A stretch of 64,000 bases of DNA from CAZOOK01 sp964581385 (GTDB lineage Bacteria > Pseudomonadota > Gammaproteobacteria > Nevskiales > Nevskiaceae): positions 62,001 through 126,000 of the forward strand of contig CAZOOK010000014.1 in assembly GCA_964581385.1 (NCBI GenBank), in the 5' to 3' direction. The position numbers and the translations under genes are program-made. Shown here piece by piece: positions 36,171 to 44,970 of this stretch (positions within the stretch are counted from its first letter, which is position 1; each line of letters opens with the position of its first letter). The notes beneath the pieces were generated by a model. It ran no database searches. It was given only the letters and a program-made list of their open reading frames with translations, and was not told where the DNA came from.

Positions 36171-36797
36171 ATGTTGAAAAGATCCATGGTGCTTGCGGCT
36201 GTTACTGTTCTTACTGCGTGTGGTCCCTCACAGCCGCCGCAGAACGCAAGTGCGACGGACCCAAATGCCGCGCCGCCGCCGGTCGCAGCTGCGCCGGCTC
36301 CCGTGCCACAGGCCGCTGCTCCGACGCCACCTCCGCCTCAGCCGCAGGCTGAGCGTGAGGAGGTAAAGCCGGTGCATCATCATCATGTGCAAGCGGCGGC
36401 TCCGGTGCAGGAGCAGCCTGTGGTGCAACAGCAACAACAGGTCGCGCCACCACCGGTGTGTCAGGATTGTGGTGTGATCGCGTCAGTTCAATCAGCGCGC
36501 CAGACGGGCGAAGCGGGCATGGTTGGCACCCTCGGTGGCGCGGCTGCTGGTGGTTTGGCCGGCAACCAATTCGGGAAAGGCAAGGGCAAAATCGGGATGA
36601 CCGTGCTGGGTGTGCTTGGCGGCGCCTTGGCCGGCCGCGAGGTCGAAAGCCAGGTCAAAGCCAAGACGGTTTACAACGTAACCGTGAACATGGACGATGG
36701 TTCGCAGCGCGTCATCACCGTCGATTCGCTGAACGGTCTTGGTAACGGCTCGAAGGTTCGTGTGACCGGCAACAGTCTGCAGTACAACGGCGGCTGA
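36171..36797 (+). CDS. Glycine-zipper 2TM outer-membrane lipoprotein (SlyB/YmgD-like)
   Basis: 208 residues from the ATG at 36171, which AGGGGAGAAA precedes; an upstream frame start at 36093 is not used. The signal peptide ends in a lipobox LTAC with Cys17. A low-complexity region rich in Pro, Ala and Gln (about 20-110) includes a stretch of His residues (VHHHHV). A cysteine pair (CQDC) precedes the glycine zipper (GTLGGAAAGGLAGNQFGKG and GVLGGALAGREVE), which is the Rick_17kDa_Anti/SlyB-type fold. The C-terminal 45 residues form a small beta domain (YNVTVNMDDGSQRVITVDSL). Members stabilise the envelope; the exact role is unknown. Confidence 0.85.
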   Translation: MLKRSMVLAAVTVLTACGPSQPPQNASATDPNAAPPPVAAAPAPVPQAAAPTPPPPQPQAEREEVKPVHHHHVQAAAPVQEQPVVQQQQQVAPPPVCQDCGVIASVQSARQTGEAGMVGTLGGAAAGGLAGNQFGKGKGKIGMTVLGVLGGALAGREVESQVKAKTVYNVTVNMDDGSQRVITVDSLNGLGNGSKVRVTGNSLQYNGG

Positions 36798-36831
36798 TTC
36801 CTCGCGTCGCAGCACGACGACGAAGCACGAA

Positions 36832-36859
36832 GGCCCGGAGCATTGCTCCGGGCCTTTTT
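36832..36859 (+). terminator. Strong intrinsic terminator, between convergent genes
   Basis: A perfect 10-bp stem (36832-36841 with 36845-36854) with a 3-base loop is followed by five T (36855-36859). It serves the lipoprotein gene and abuts the stop codon of the convergent hypothetical gene. Confidence 0.9.
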
Positions 36860-37518
36860 CATTTGGGAGGCCGTTTCGGCTCGATGACGTTGACGACCGC
36901 GGCGGCCAGCTGAAACGGCCGCGAGCCGAGGAGCGACGCCAGTCGTGGCGGTAGTTGATCGCGCGCGAGCCGCAGCAGCGACAGCTGCGCAAAGCCGGGT
37001 TGTCCACCACCCGTTTCGCCGACCCAGGATTCCATGATCGGAGCGCTGCCATCGGTACGCGGAACAATCCCCAACCGCGCGAGGCGTTCCGGCGCCGGTA
37101 GTAATGCCGCCGCGCCGCCATCAAGTGGCTCAGTTGATATCTGTACCTCGAACCAGGTATTGATTTCGTGCTCCAGCAAGGGTGCTGCGAGTGCTCTTGC
37201 CAGTGGACGCTGCAAGGCATTGCCGAGGGTGCGGCCGATGCCGCGCGCCAGTGCGCGTGCGATGCTGCCCCGCGGTGGGCTGGCTGCAGTGGCAGTGATC
37301 GCAGCATTGCCGAGGCTCGTGCGAAGATGGGCGCGCAGACGCATGCGCGCGCCGTCGGCTTCGGTTTTCTCGGCGATTTCGACGCTGATCTGGAGCAGTG
37401 GCGATCCCGCCGCCGGTCCCGGCAGTTCGGCCTGGAATGCCATCCGCTGCTCGGCATTGACCGCAGGCCGTGCGGAAGTGGGAGGTCGGCGCGTTATGCG
37501 CAGCAGGGCCATCGGCAC
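36859..37518 (-). CDS. Conserved-looking hypothetical protein
   Basis: 219 residues, not recognised. No signal peptide, membrane helix or known motif is seen. A polar N-terminal third, an Ala/Leu/Arg-rich helical middle (SIARALARGIGRTLGNALQR), and a hydrophobic end (FQLAAAVVNVIEPKRPPK) can be described. The frame keeps strong coding-like base bias and fills the space between a terminator and the divergent acyP, whose start codon is only 21 bases away. A second Met at residue 3 could be the true start. Confidence 0.5.
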   Translation of the reverse strand: MPMALLRITRRPPTSARPAVNAEQRMAFQAELPGPAAGSPLLQISVEIAEKTEADGARMRLRAHLRTSLGNAAITATAASPPRGSIARALARGIGRTLGNALQRPLARALAAPLLEHEINTWFEVQISTEPLDGGAAALLPAPERLARLGIVPRTDGSAPIMESWVGETGGGQPGFAQLSLLRLARDQLPPRLASLLGSRPFQLAAAVVNVIEPKRPPK

Positions 37519-37539
37519 ATGTTCCGGAGAGGAATCACG

Positions 37540-37812
37540 ATGGAATCTTATCGCTTTATCGTCAGCGGGCGCGTGCAGGGTGTCGGTTTTCGTGCCGCGA
37601 CGCGGCGCAAGGCATTGATTTTAGGGCTGCGCGGCTGGGTGCGTAACCGCGACGATGGTGCTGTGGAGGGCGTTGTCGTCGGGGTTACCGCGGAATCGCT
37701 GCGCGAATTCAAACTGTGGCTGAGCAACGGGCCGCCGGCGTCGCATGTCCTGGGAGTCGAGTGGGTCGCCGCCGCGCTCGAATCCCACGATACCTTCGTC
37801 ATACGCCGCTGA
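37540..37812 (+). CDS. acyP: Acylphosphatase
   Basis: 90 residues, the exact size of the family. The phosphate loop is SGRVQGVGFRAATRRKA, with the catalytic arginine in GFRA, and GLRGWVRNRDDGAVEGVV carries the catalytic asparagine. It hydrolyses acyl phosphates such as acetyl or carbamoyl phosphate. GGAGAGG lies about eight bases before the ATG, which fixes the start inside a longer frame from 37168. Confidence 0.94.
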   Translation: MESYRFIVSGRVQGVGFRAATRRKALILGLRGWVRNRDDGAVEGVVVGVTAESLREFKLWLSNGPPASHVLGVEWVAAALESHDTFVIRR

Positions 37813-37828
37813 CCTAGTCAGCGAAGCA

Positions 37829-39667
37829 TCAGCGCGTCCGACAAAAAGCGCGTCTGACGACGGCCGGTGAAGTGCTCTGCGCAGCGGTGCCTGGAGCGAC
37901 GACGCGATAGCGCAGCATCATCTCGTGATCTTCGTGATCGAGCATGTGGCAATGCCAGATATAGCCCTGGATGGGAGTACCGTCCGGCGCGAATCCATAA
38001 CTCGCATCGGGATCAAAACCTAGCTGGGCGGCCGTGGGAAAGCGCACCAGGATACGGGTGACCGAGTTGGGCGGGCACAGCACCACATCCTTGAAGCCGA
38101 CCTCCCAGTCCCCGGGCCCACTCAAGCTGCGTCCGACAATGAATGGATCTACGGGCGGCGCGTACCTAATACCCTCGACGGGTATGGGGTTCGTCATCTT
38201 GTACATTCTTACATTGATGTCTTCACGATTAATGATGCGGAACTGGACGAGGTGAAGATGCATCGTGTGCGGGATACTCGTGGTATTGACTAGGTCCCAT
38301 TCCTCGACCGTGCCTTGCACCGGCATCTCGATGTCATCGTCGGTGAAATCAAGATTGTTCAGTGACATCTCGATGAAGGGGAGTTCCTTCACGCTGATTT
38401 GCAACATTGTTACGGTACGCACATTGTCGGGCGCTGGAAGCGCAGGCAGTTTGGCTGGCTGATTCCTACCGCCGCGGAGCGTCGCGGGGACCGAACCTAC
38501 GAAACCTGCTGATTGGCCGACAGTGAATTGCATGAAGTTGGGAATTTTGCTCATCCCCAATGCGCGGGCTAAGCCGGGTATCTGCTGATCATTGAGCAGT
38601 TGGATCTTGGCGCCGGGCTGCATGCTGGAGAAGTCGACAAGCAGGTCATAACGCTCACCGGCGCCAACCGGCAAGTGAGTGAGGGCCACGGGCGCGTCGA
38701 GCAGGCCGCCATCGCTGCCGATCACCCAGAAGGTCATCTTGTTGGAGAAATAGAGGCCGTAGCTGGTTTCGGTCGATGCGTTGAGCATTCTGAAGCGGTA
38801 GAGCCCGCGCGATACATTGAGGTTGGGCCATGCCTTGCCGTTGACCGACATGACATCGCCGAGAAACGCGGGCAGCATTACATCTTCCTGCAACAGGTGC
38901 GACATATACGCACGGAGCTCGCCGTTAGATTCCAGCAGGCACTCCTTGAAAATGAGTGGAATCTCGTAATCACCTGAAGGAAGTCCGAGCGGATTGGAGG
39001 CAAGCCCGGTGTCCCAGGCATCGCGGATCAGATATAAGCCCGCCAGCCCCGCGTATACATTGAGTTGGGTGATGCCCATCGCATGATCGTGATAGAACAG
39101 CGAGGTCGCCGCCATGTCGTGGTTGAATTGGTAATCACGTTGGGTGCCAGGCAGGAATGTTGCCCAAGGATGACCGTCGTAAAGAGGCTGGTTCGGTGCG
39201 CCGTGCAGATGTACGGAGGTGCGCGGACTAGTGGCATCAGTCGGTAATACGCCATAGGTCTTCGGATTGATTTCCGCCGCGAAAATATGCGTTCCGAGAT
39301 TGTTTGCGAACGTGGTCGTGACCCGCTGGCCGGATTGCGCCTCGATGGTCGGTCCAAAATGTGTCAGTCCGCCGTAGCCCCAGGACGAAGCCGCCGCGAG
39401 ATCGCGGTGAAAGCTGTGCATCGCGGGTGCCATGGCGACGGTGCCGCCTGCGGGGACGACCGGCGGTATCGGCAGAGCGTCGACATACGGCGTCAGGGTT
39501 GGCGACGGCTTCACAATGGCCTGGGGTGAGTTCTGGAGAGCTTGCTTTCCCGGTGCCGACAGTTTGCCGGTGCCGGCGAGGGCGACGCCGGGCAATATTC
39601 CAGAGAGTGAACCTGCGAATCCCAGCTGCAGCAATTCTCGTCGAGTCAGCTTTTCAGCCACGGTCAT
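37829..39667 (-). CDS. Tat-exported multicopper oxidase (CotA/bilirubin-oxidase type)
   Basis: 612 residues. A twin-arginine signal (KLTRRELLQLGFAGSLSG) leads the sequence and cleavage is likely near residue 31. Copper-binding motifs occur in order: HLH at 153-155, HDH at 193-195 (FYHDHAMGITQLNVYAGLAG), HTMHLHLVQF in the third domain, and the type 1 copper motif WHCHMLDHEDHEMM near the C-terminus. The layout matches three-domain multicopper oxidases related to CotA and bilirubin oxidase. It oxidises phenols or metal ions with O2 in the periplasm; the substrate is not determined. AGGGGATT before the ATG is the ribosome-binding site. Confidence 0.93.
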   Translation of the reverse strand: MTVAEKLTRRELLQLGFAGSLSGILPGVALAGTGKLSAPGKQALQNSPQAIVKPSPTLTPYVDALPIPPVVPAGGTVAMAPAMHSFHRDLAAASSWGYGGLTHFGPTIEAQSGQRVTTTFANNLGTHIFAAEINPKTYGVLPTDATSPRTSVHLHGAPNQPLYDGHPWATFLPGTQRDYQFNHDMAATSLFYHDHAMGITQLNVYAGLAGLYLIRDAWDTGLASNPLGLPSGDYEIPLIFKECLLESNGELRAYMSHLLQEDVMLPAFLGDVMSVNGKAWPNLNVSRGLYRFRMLNASTETSYGLYFSNKMTFWVIGSDGGLLDAPVALTHLPVGAGERYDLLVDFSSMQPGAKIQLLNDQQIPGLARALGMSKIPNFMQFTVGQSAGFVGSVPATLRGGRNQPAKLPALPAPDNVRTVTMLQISVKELPFIEMSLNNLDFTDDDIEMPVQGTVEEWDLVNTTSIPHTMHLHLVQFRIINREDINVRMYKMTNPIPVEGIRYAPPVDPFIVGRSLSGPGDWEVGFKDVVLCPPNSVTRILVRFPTAAQLGFDPDASYGFAPDGTPIQGYIWHCHMLDHEDHEMMLRYRVVAPGTAAQSTSPAVVRRAFCRTR

Positions 39668-39824
39668 AATCCCCTAAATGGTTTTTTGAAAAAGTTTGTG
39701 GAGCAATGGAGAAAGCGGCTTTTCGGCGTTGGCTGAATTCCAGCATCAGCTACGCGGCGTCCGGCCGGATTAGTGGCAATCCGGCGGCGCATTTTTAAAG
39801 GGAAGCCGATCGATCGATGCGGCG

Positions 39825-40628
39825 TTATTTCGTTTGAATATTGATTCCCGCAGACTTGGGAAGAGAGCCGCAATGGCCTCCGCGCAGATTGTCCAGGAAA
39901 GCCGATATCACCCGCTTTGAAATTCTCTGGGTGCGCCACGAGAAGCCAAGGCCTGCGAAATTGATGTGCGTGGCGCGGTCGATGACCCCGAGCGCTTTGT
40001 TGCCGGCGGGCATGTCCGAGAATGGAATGGTGCGTGACTTCCAGTCCCCTTCCAGCGCGTTGTCGCGCGTTCCCGTCAGAATCAAAACCGGCTTGTGGAT
40101 TTCGCTCCAGGCTTTCGGCGGGAAAATGGATCCTGGGCCTTGCGGCGACATTGCAACGTAGGCGTCGAACCGATCCTGTCCAGTGAGGCCGAGCCGGTTT
40201 TTCGCCCCGGCTTCCAGCATCACTGTGGCTGCACCCATCGAATGTCCCAGCAGCGCCGTGAAGGGTGGCTTGCAAAGATGGCTGGCCCAACGGAGCGTCG
40301 CTGCGATGTCCTCGAAGCGCTTTTCGTAGGCTTCGGATGAAGTGGTCAGTTCCAGATAACCATCGCGAAATCCCGAAGCGAGGATCTTTGGATGCAGCGC
40401 TGCCGGTCCGCTTTCCAGATGGCCGATGATGATGGCGGTCCAACCATTCTTGTGCAGGCCCTTGGCAAGATACCGCAGATTCTTTTCGGTGCCACCGGCG
40501 CCAGGTGAAAGGATCGCGAGCGGTGCACAAGGCATCGTTCCGGCATCGAAAACGGTCACTGGAACTTGTACGCCATCCTGTCGTGGCACCGTGAGCTGCT
40601 GAGCGCTTGCCATCGAGATCGGTCTCAC
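39825..40628 (-). CDS. Alpha/beta hydrolase, possible truncated signal peptide
   Basis: 267 residues from a GTG at 40628; an ATG follows five codons later (40613). The nucleophile elbow is LLGHSMGAATV, the oxyanion region is LAILSPGAGGTEKNLRYLA, and a histidine late in the chain (DRATHIN) is the likely catalytic base, with an Asp in TGTRDNAL. It resembles dienelactone-hydrolase-like or platelet-activating-factor-acetylhydrolase-like enzymes. Upstream in the same frame, before a stop codon at about 40659, the bases encode AVATSAWLFWVRPISMASAQQ, which looks like the hydrophobic core and cleavage site of a signal peptide that has no start codon. The gene may therefore have lost its export signal or use a non-standard start. 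Confidence 0.75.
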   Translation of the reverse strand: MRPISMASAQQLTVPRQDGVQVPVTVFDAGTMPCAPLAILSPGAGGTEKNLRYLAKGLHKNGWTAIIIGHLESGPAALHPKILASGFRDGYLELTTSSEAYEKRFEDIAATLRWASHLCKPPFTALLGHSMGAATVMLEAGAKNRLGLTGQDRFDAYVAMSPQGPGSIFPPKAWSEIHKPVLILTGTRDNALEGDWKSRTIPFSDMPAGNKALGVIDRATHINFAGLGFSWRTQRISKRVISAFLDNLRGGHCGSLPKSAGINIQTK

Positions 40629-41133
40629 CCAGAAAAGCCACGCGCTGGTGGCGACAGCTCAGTAACGCATGACCGTGAATTAAGTTCACACCGGCCCTAC
40701 GACTTACGCACCACGGCAAAGCGTCGGCTGGCGCCGTCGACGACAGAGGAAGCAGCTCACCGGTGAGCAGATTGCAGATAAATTCGGACGCAAAGCCTCT
40801 CAATGCGCCGGCCGTAACGCCCGCCGCTTCCGATAGCCACGGTTCCACCGTTTCGATCTTCAACCCTTGCTCCCCGACGCACCCGATGTGAACGGTATCG
40901 CGTGCTTCCCATTGCGTACCTTCTTTTAACTTGTTGTGCCGACTATCTTGTTATTCGTGATCTCGCACTCATAACGCAGCAACTGATGCGGTTTTACTTT
41001 TTTTAAGGTTAGCATTGTTCACTGCAACAACAAGAATAAACAAAAATACACGGGGCATGGGTTAGGGGATATCGGCAGCAGTTTGACAATCGTGGCGCTT
41101 TTTTAACAGAAGCCAAGATCCAAAGTGACAGAT
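40629..41133. other. Intergenic region of 505 bases, no supported gene
   Basis: The left half (40629-40863) is covered by a TTG-started minus-strand frame that reads into the alpha/beta hydrolase in another frame and matches no family I know. The right half (about 40910-41133) is visibly AT-rich with runs of T and A, and looks like promoter territory for the minus-strand hydrolase. I see no RNA gene or inverted repeat of note. Confidence 0.45.
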
Positions 41134-42393
41134 TCAGTAATTTTGTAATAGCGGGCAATTAAAATTGATCGCAGTGAGAATGCGTGCCATTGCTAGCAGC
41201 GTTGTCGGCGTAAGCGATTTTCCGGTGGTAAGAAAGCCGACCGAGATGTCTCGCCGTGGATCCGCCCAGCACAGGGTGGTCATAAAGCCGAGGTGTCCGA
41301 ACGCGCCCGGGCAGTCGGGTCCATAAAGCCCGAACGGCCATTCGCCGAGGACCATGCCGGCGCTGAAACGCAACGGCAGAAAAAAAGATCGATCGATCGT
41401 GAAGCCGTCGTAGGGACGGATCGCTTCGGCGACGGTGTCCGCTTTGAAGAGGCGGCGGCCGTCGAGTTCGCCGCTGTTCAGCATCATCTGAAAGAAGCGG
41501 CACATCTCATCGGCAGTGGCGTACATGTTGCCGGATGGGATGATCGACGATAGAAAAGCATCGGTGTTGGAGATTTCGACGACCCGCTCGAATGGGACGC
41601 CGAGAATGCGCTTGCTGATGACATTAAAAGGAAACGGTGTCAGCGGGCCGGTGTGGTAGTTGGTTGCAGTCGCAGCACGACGCGCCTTGCTCAGTCCGTA
41701 AGTGAGGTGGTGTGCGCCGAGCGGTGCCGCGATCCACTTCTTCAACAATTGCGGCAGGCTGTCGCCGCTGACACGACGCGCGACCTCGCCGAGGATGAAG
41801 CCGCCGTTGATCGCGTGGTACGCCTGCAGGGTGTCGCGCCGGTAAACCGGCCGTGCTTCGCACAACATCTGCAGGATGCCGTCCCAGTCGTAAAGCATGC
41901 GAACGTCCACGTCGGGGATTGCGATCTGCGGGATGCCGGCGCGATGCGTGAGCAGATGGCGCAGCGTGGTATCACCCTTGCCGTGCGCGCCGTACTCGGG
42001 AATGTAGTGAGTGACGTGGTCGTCGAGCCGCAGTTTCCTTAGTTCGGCCAGCTTGTGAATCAGCATGGCGGTGACGGCCTTGGAAGCCGAGAACAGGCAG
42101 ATCGGCGTGTCCGGCGTGGCCAGTACTTTTTCCTGCCCGCGCTCGCCTGGGCCGTTGCCGCGCGCGTGGCCGATCGCGCGCCGCATGACGATGCGTCCGT
42201 GTCTTCGCAGCACGAGCATGATCGCCGGCTGCAGGCCGGTACGGTAATAGGATTCGATGGCGGACCAGATTTTCCCGACGCCTGTCTGTGTCATGCCGAC
42301 ATCACGCGGGTCGCACTCCTGATCGGAGTCACGCGTGATGATTGGCGCTAGCTCTTTCGGTACAGCGACCAGATTTGAATCTGCGCCAAACAT
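41134..42393 (-). CDS. Beta-lactamase-fold serine hydrolase (EstB-like esterase)
   Basis: 419 residues from the ATG at 42393, chosen because GGAGGTTGAA precedes it; an upstream ATG at 42456 lacks such a site. The nucleophile motif SxxK is in CLFSASKAVTAML, the YxN motif is YHAINGGFILGEVARR, and the third motif region GAFGHLGFMTTLCWADP is near the end. These place it in the class C beta-lactamase/EstB esterase group (PF00144). No signal peptide is evident, so a cytoplasmic esterase is likely, with unknown substrate. Two downstream genes on this strand encode further hydrolases. Confidence 0.88.
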   Translation of the reverse strand: MFGADSNLVAVPKELAPIITRDSDQECDPRDVGMTQTGVGKIWSAIESYYRTGLQPAIMLVLRRHGRIVMRRAIGHARGNGPGERGQEKVLATPDTPICLFSASKAVTAMLIHKLAELRKLRLDDHVTHYIPEYGAHGKGDTTLRHLLTHRAGIPQIAIPDVDVRMLYDWDGILQMLCEARPVYRRDTLQAYHAINGGFILGEVARRVSGDSLPQLLKKWIAAPLGAHHLTYGLSKARRAATATNYHTGPLTPFPFNVISKRILGVPFERVVEISNTDAFLSSIIPSGNMYATADEMCRFFQMMLNSGELDGRRLFKADTVAEAIRPYDGFTIDRSFFLPLRFSAGMVLGEWPFGLYGPDCPGAFGHLGFMTTLCWADPRRDISVGFLTTGKSLTPTTLLAMARILTAINFNCPLLQNY

Positions 42394-42504
42394 TTCAACC
42401 TCCAGTGGATTCCGGAATCCGGCTATGTGCGCAAAGCGTTCCGGTGTTCGTGCCAAAGGAGATTCTGCAATTCTCCTTTGTGGCCCGCCACTGCTCAGAA
42501 AGCG

Positions 42505-43575
42505 TTATCGCGTGAGCGGATGATCGCGCAGAAACGCGAACATATCCTGTGTGTATCGGAACGGCCAGGTCGCATGGTTGGCCAGGCCTGCCGTATAGCC
42601 TTCGGTGGCGCCGGGTGCACAGGAGGCGTCGCAGGCGTTGACTACTTTGCCGGTCTTGCGGTTGACGATCACGGAGCGCTGGGTAATTTGTGGAAACGTC
42701 GACGCCAGTTCCGAGAAGAACTGGGTTCCAGTCTGGCATGTGCCGCTGATATCGCAGGAATTATGCAGATCGTAGACTGGCGTGGCCTGAGTCGCGAACG
42801 GTGTCTGCCAGCACGAATCGTTGATATCGCTGAACGGCGCCGGAGCGGAATAGACGGCTGCCGCCGCGATACCCGGTGTGTTTAGCGCATAGAGCAGCGC
42901 GAACGATGCGCCATTGGACCAACCGGACATATAGACGCGCTGCGAATCGATGTTGCCTTCCGATTTGGCGGTCTCGATAAAGTGGTCGACGGCAGCGGCA
43001 TCAACATTGAGCGCGCCGGAACGGCGGTCCAGATTGCGGTACCAGTTATCCCAGCCAAATCCTTTTTTGTCGGGGGGCAGATAGACATGCTCGATGTTCC
43101 TGCCCTCCGGCAGCAATAGCACGAAGCCGGGCCGGAGCGGATCGCCGCTGAGGTCGGCCTTGCGCATTTGTTCGAGGATGTTGGTGTAAAGCACGCCATC
43201 GATAGGTATCTGCGATGGATGCAGCCAGACCAGCAATGGCAGCGGCTTTTGCGGGCTCGCTTGCGGCGGTGTAATAAGGCAGGCGTTGCGCGAGTTGCCG
43301 TCGGGATCTTTCCAGTACTGTCTTTCGCCGCCGAGAATCGCGCAGGAATTCAAATATCCCAGCCATGCGTCGGCAGCCAGCGGTGTCTGTGCTTCCGGTG
43401 CATCGCCATAAGGCGCGGCACAGCTCTGACTGTTTTGCGCACCGGGTCCCGTGGACGCTCGCGCAGCCTGCGTAACGTCGGCGATTGCCAGGGGCTCTGC
43501 GAAGGAGATGTCGCAACAGGCAAGCAGGCAGGCGCAAGCGATGAGAAAGCCACTGAGAGAGCGATTATTTTTCAC
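42505..43575 (-). CDS. Secreted PHB-depolymerase-like esterase, copy 1
   Basis: 356 residues with a GTG start behind GGAGGG. A signal peptide (about 1-27, ending SFA-EP) is present. The catalytic nucleophile is in YMSGWSNGASFALLYAL, preceded by a LLVWLHPSQIPIDGV oxyanion segment. The catalytic histidine may be in LANHATWPFRYTQDMFAFL. Several Cys residues (SCDISGTC, CDASC) suggest disulfides. The fold matches the esterase/PHB depolymerase family (PF10503, LpqC-like). It is the first-listed of three tandem paralogues at 42505-46035. Confidence 0.85.
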   Translation of the reverse strand: MKNNRSLSGFLIACACLLACCDISFAEPLAIADVTQAARASTGPGAQNSQSCAAPYGDAPEAQTPLAADAWLGYLNSCAILGGERQYWKDPDGNSRNACLITPPQASPQKPLPLLVWLHPSQIPIDGVLYTNILEQMRKADLSGDPLRPGFVLLLPEGRNIEHVYLPPDKKGFGWDNWYRNLDRRSGALNVDAAAVDHFIETAKSEGNIDSQRVYMSGWSNGASFALLYALNTPGIAAAAVYSAPAPFSDINDSCWQTPFATQATPVYDLHNSCDISGTCQTGTQFFSELASTFPQITQRSVIVNRKTGKVVNACDASCAPGATEGYTAGLANHATWPFRYTQDMFAFLRDHPLTR

Positions 43576-43697
43576 GCCGAATCCCTCCGAACGGTCAGAG
43601 CTAAGAACTGCTCCACCGCGGCTTATCGACCGGCGTGTCTATTTCATAAGCGCTACTACGATTTCCGTTGCGATTTCCGTGCGCGTGATTTGCGAAA

Positions 43698-44771
43698 TTA
43701 TTGCGCCAGCGGATGCTCGCGCAGGAAGGTGAACATTTCGTTTGTGTATTTGAAGGGCCAAGTCAAATGGTTGGCCACGCCCCACCTATTGCCGCCGGTA
43801 GTGCCGGGTCCGCAGGCTGCGTTGCAGGCGTTGACTACTTTGCCGGTCAGCCGATTGACGATGACCGTGCTTTGCGGGATTTGTGGAAATGTCGTGCCCA
43901 AGGTGGCCATGAACTGGGTTCCGGTCTGGCAGAAGCCACTGATGTCGCACGAACTATAGAGGTCGTAAACCGGTGTGGCTTGCGTGGCGAACGGAGTCTG
44001 CCAGCACGGGTCGTTGACGTCGCTGAATGGCGCCGGCGCCGAATACACTGCCGCTGACGCAATGCCTGCGGTGTTGAGCGCGTAGAGCACAGCGAACGCG
44101 CCGCCGTTCGACCAGCCGGACATATAAACGCGCTGTGGATCGATGTTGCCCTGTGCCTTGGCGACCCCGATGAAGTGATCGATGGTCGCGGCATCCACGT
44201 TCAAGTCGCTGGTGTTGCGGTCGAGGTTGCGATACCAGTGATCCCAGCCAAAGCCGCGCTGGTCCGGAAAGAAATACTGGTGCGCGATGTTGCGGCCGGT
44301 CGGCAGTAGCAGTACGAAGCCGGGCCGGTTGGGATCGCCGGTAAGATCGGCCTTCTTCATTTGCGGAAGGATGTTGGTATAGAGGATTGAGTCGATCGGG
44401 GTCTGCGACGGATGCAGCCATACCACCAGCGGCAGTGGTGTTTGTGCGCTGGCCTGCGGTGGCGTAATCAGGCAGGCATTGCGCGGTGTGCCGTTTGCAT
44501 CCTGCCAAGTCTGTTTCTTGCCGCCGAGAACTATGCATGAATCCAGATATCCCAGCCATCCGTCCGGAGACAGCGGTGTCAATGGCTCCGGATCATCCCC
44601 ATAAGGCACATGGCAGTTGATGCTGTCCTGCGAGCCCGGCCCGAGGGTGGCTTCTGCAGCCTGAAAGACATCCGAAGTCGGGAGCTGCTGCGAAAGAGCG
44701 CTACCGCTACCGGTAAGCAGTCCGGCGCCTGCGATGAAAGCACCACCAAGAGCACGAATTCTCACGCTCAT
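43698..44771 (-). CDS. Secreted PHB-depolymerase-like esterase, copy 2
   Basis: 357 residues with a signal peptide (about 1-28, GSALSQ). It keeps the GWSNG nucleophile motif (YMSGWSNGGAFAVLYAL), the disulfide-like SCDISGFC and CNAACG positions, and the end HLTWPFKYTNEMFTFLREH. It is clearly homologous to the neighbouring copies over the full length. A GGGGAG site lies a few bases before the ATG. The 122-base gap to copy 1 has no clear terminator. Confidence 0.87.
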   Translation of the reverse strand: MSVRIRALGGAFIAGAGLLTGSGSALSQQLPTSDVFQAAEATLGPGSQDSINCHVPYGDDPEPLTPLSPDGWLGYLDSCIVLGGKKQTWQDANGTPRNACLITPPQASAQTPLPLVVWLHPSQTPIDSILYTNILPQMKKADLTGDPNRPGFVLLLPTGRNIAHQYFFPDQRGFGWDHWYRNLDRNTSDLNVDAATIDHFIGVAKAQGNIDPQRVYMSGWSNGGAFAVLYALNTAGIASAAVYSAPAPFSDVNDPCWQTPFATQATPVYDLYSSCDISGFCQTGTQFMATLGTTFPQIPQSTVIVNRLTGKVVNACNAACGPGTTGGNRWGVANHLTWPFKYTNEMFTFLREHPLAQ

Positions 44772-44970
44772 CTCTCCCCGTATGCATCCGCACCGTGGAC
44801 GCCCAGCTTTTAATTTGTGATCTGCCTATATCACTAGAATGCGGATGTGCAGATGCACATTCAATCCTGATCGCGTGCGCACCGTTTTGGTACGCTCAAG
44901 GACAAGCATTAAAGTGAATTGGACAGGCCTGCATTTTGGATATCGGCCGGTGCGTCCATTTCTTGAGGCC

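Noticed and set aside
36360..36400. A run of histidine codons in the lipoprotein gene, like a metal-binding or tag sequence
   Set aside because: It is a natural low-complexity stretch in a Pro/Gln-rich region of the envelope lipoprotein; no tag context.
39664..40863. A 399-residue minus-strand frame overlapping the alpha/beta hydrolase
   Set aside because: The part that overlaps the hydrolase is out of frame with it; the first 90 residues match nothing known. A gene remnant cannot be excluded.
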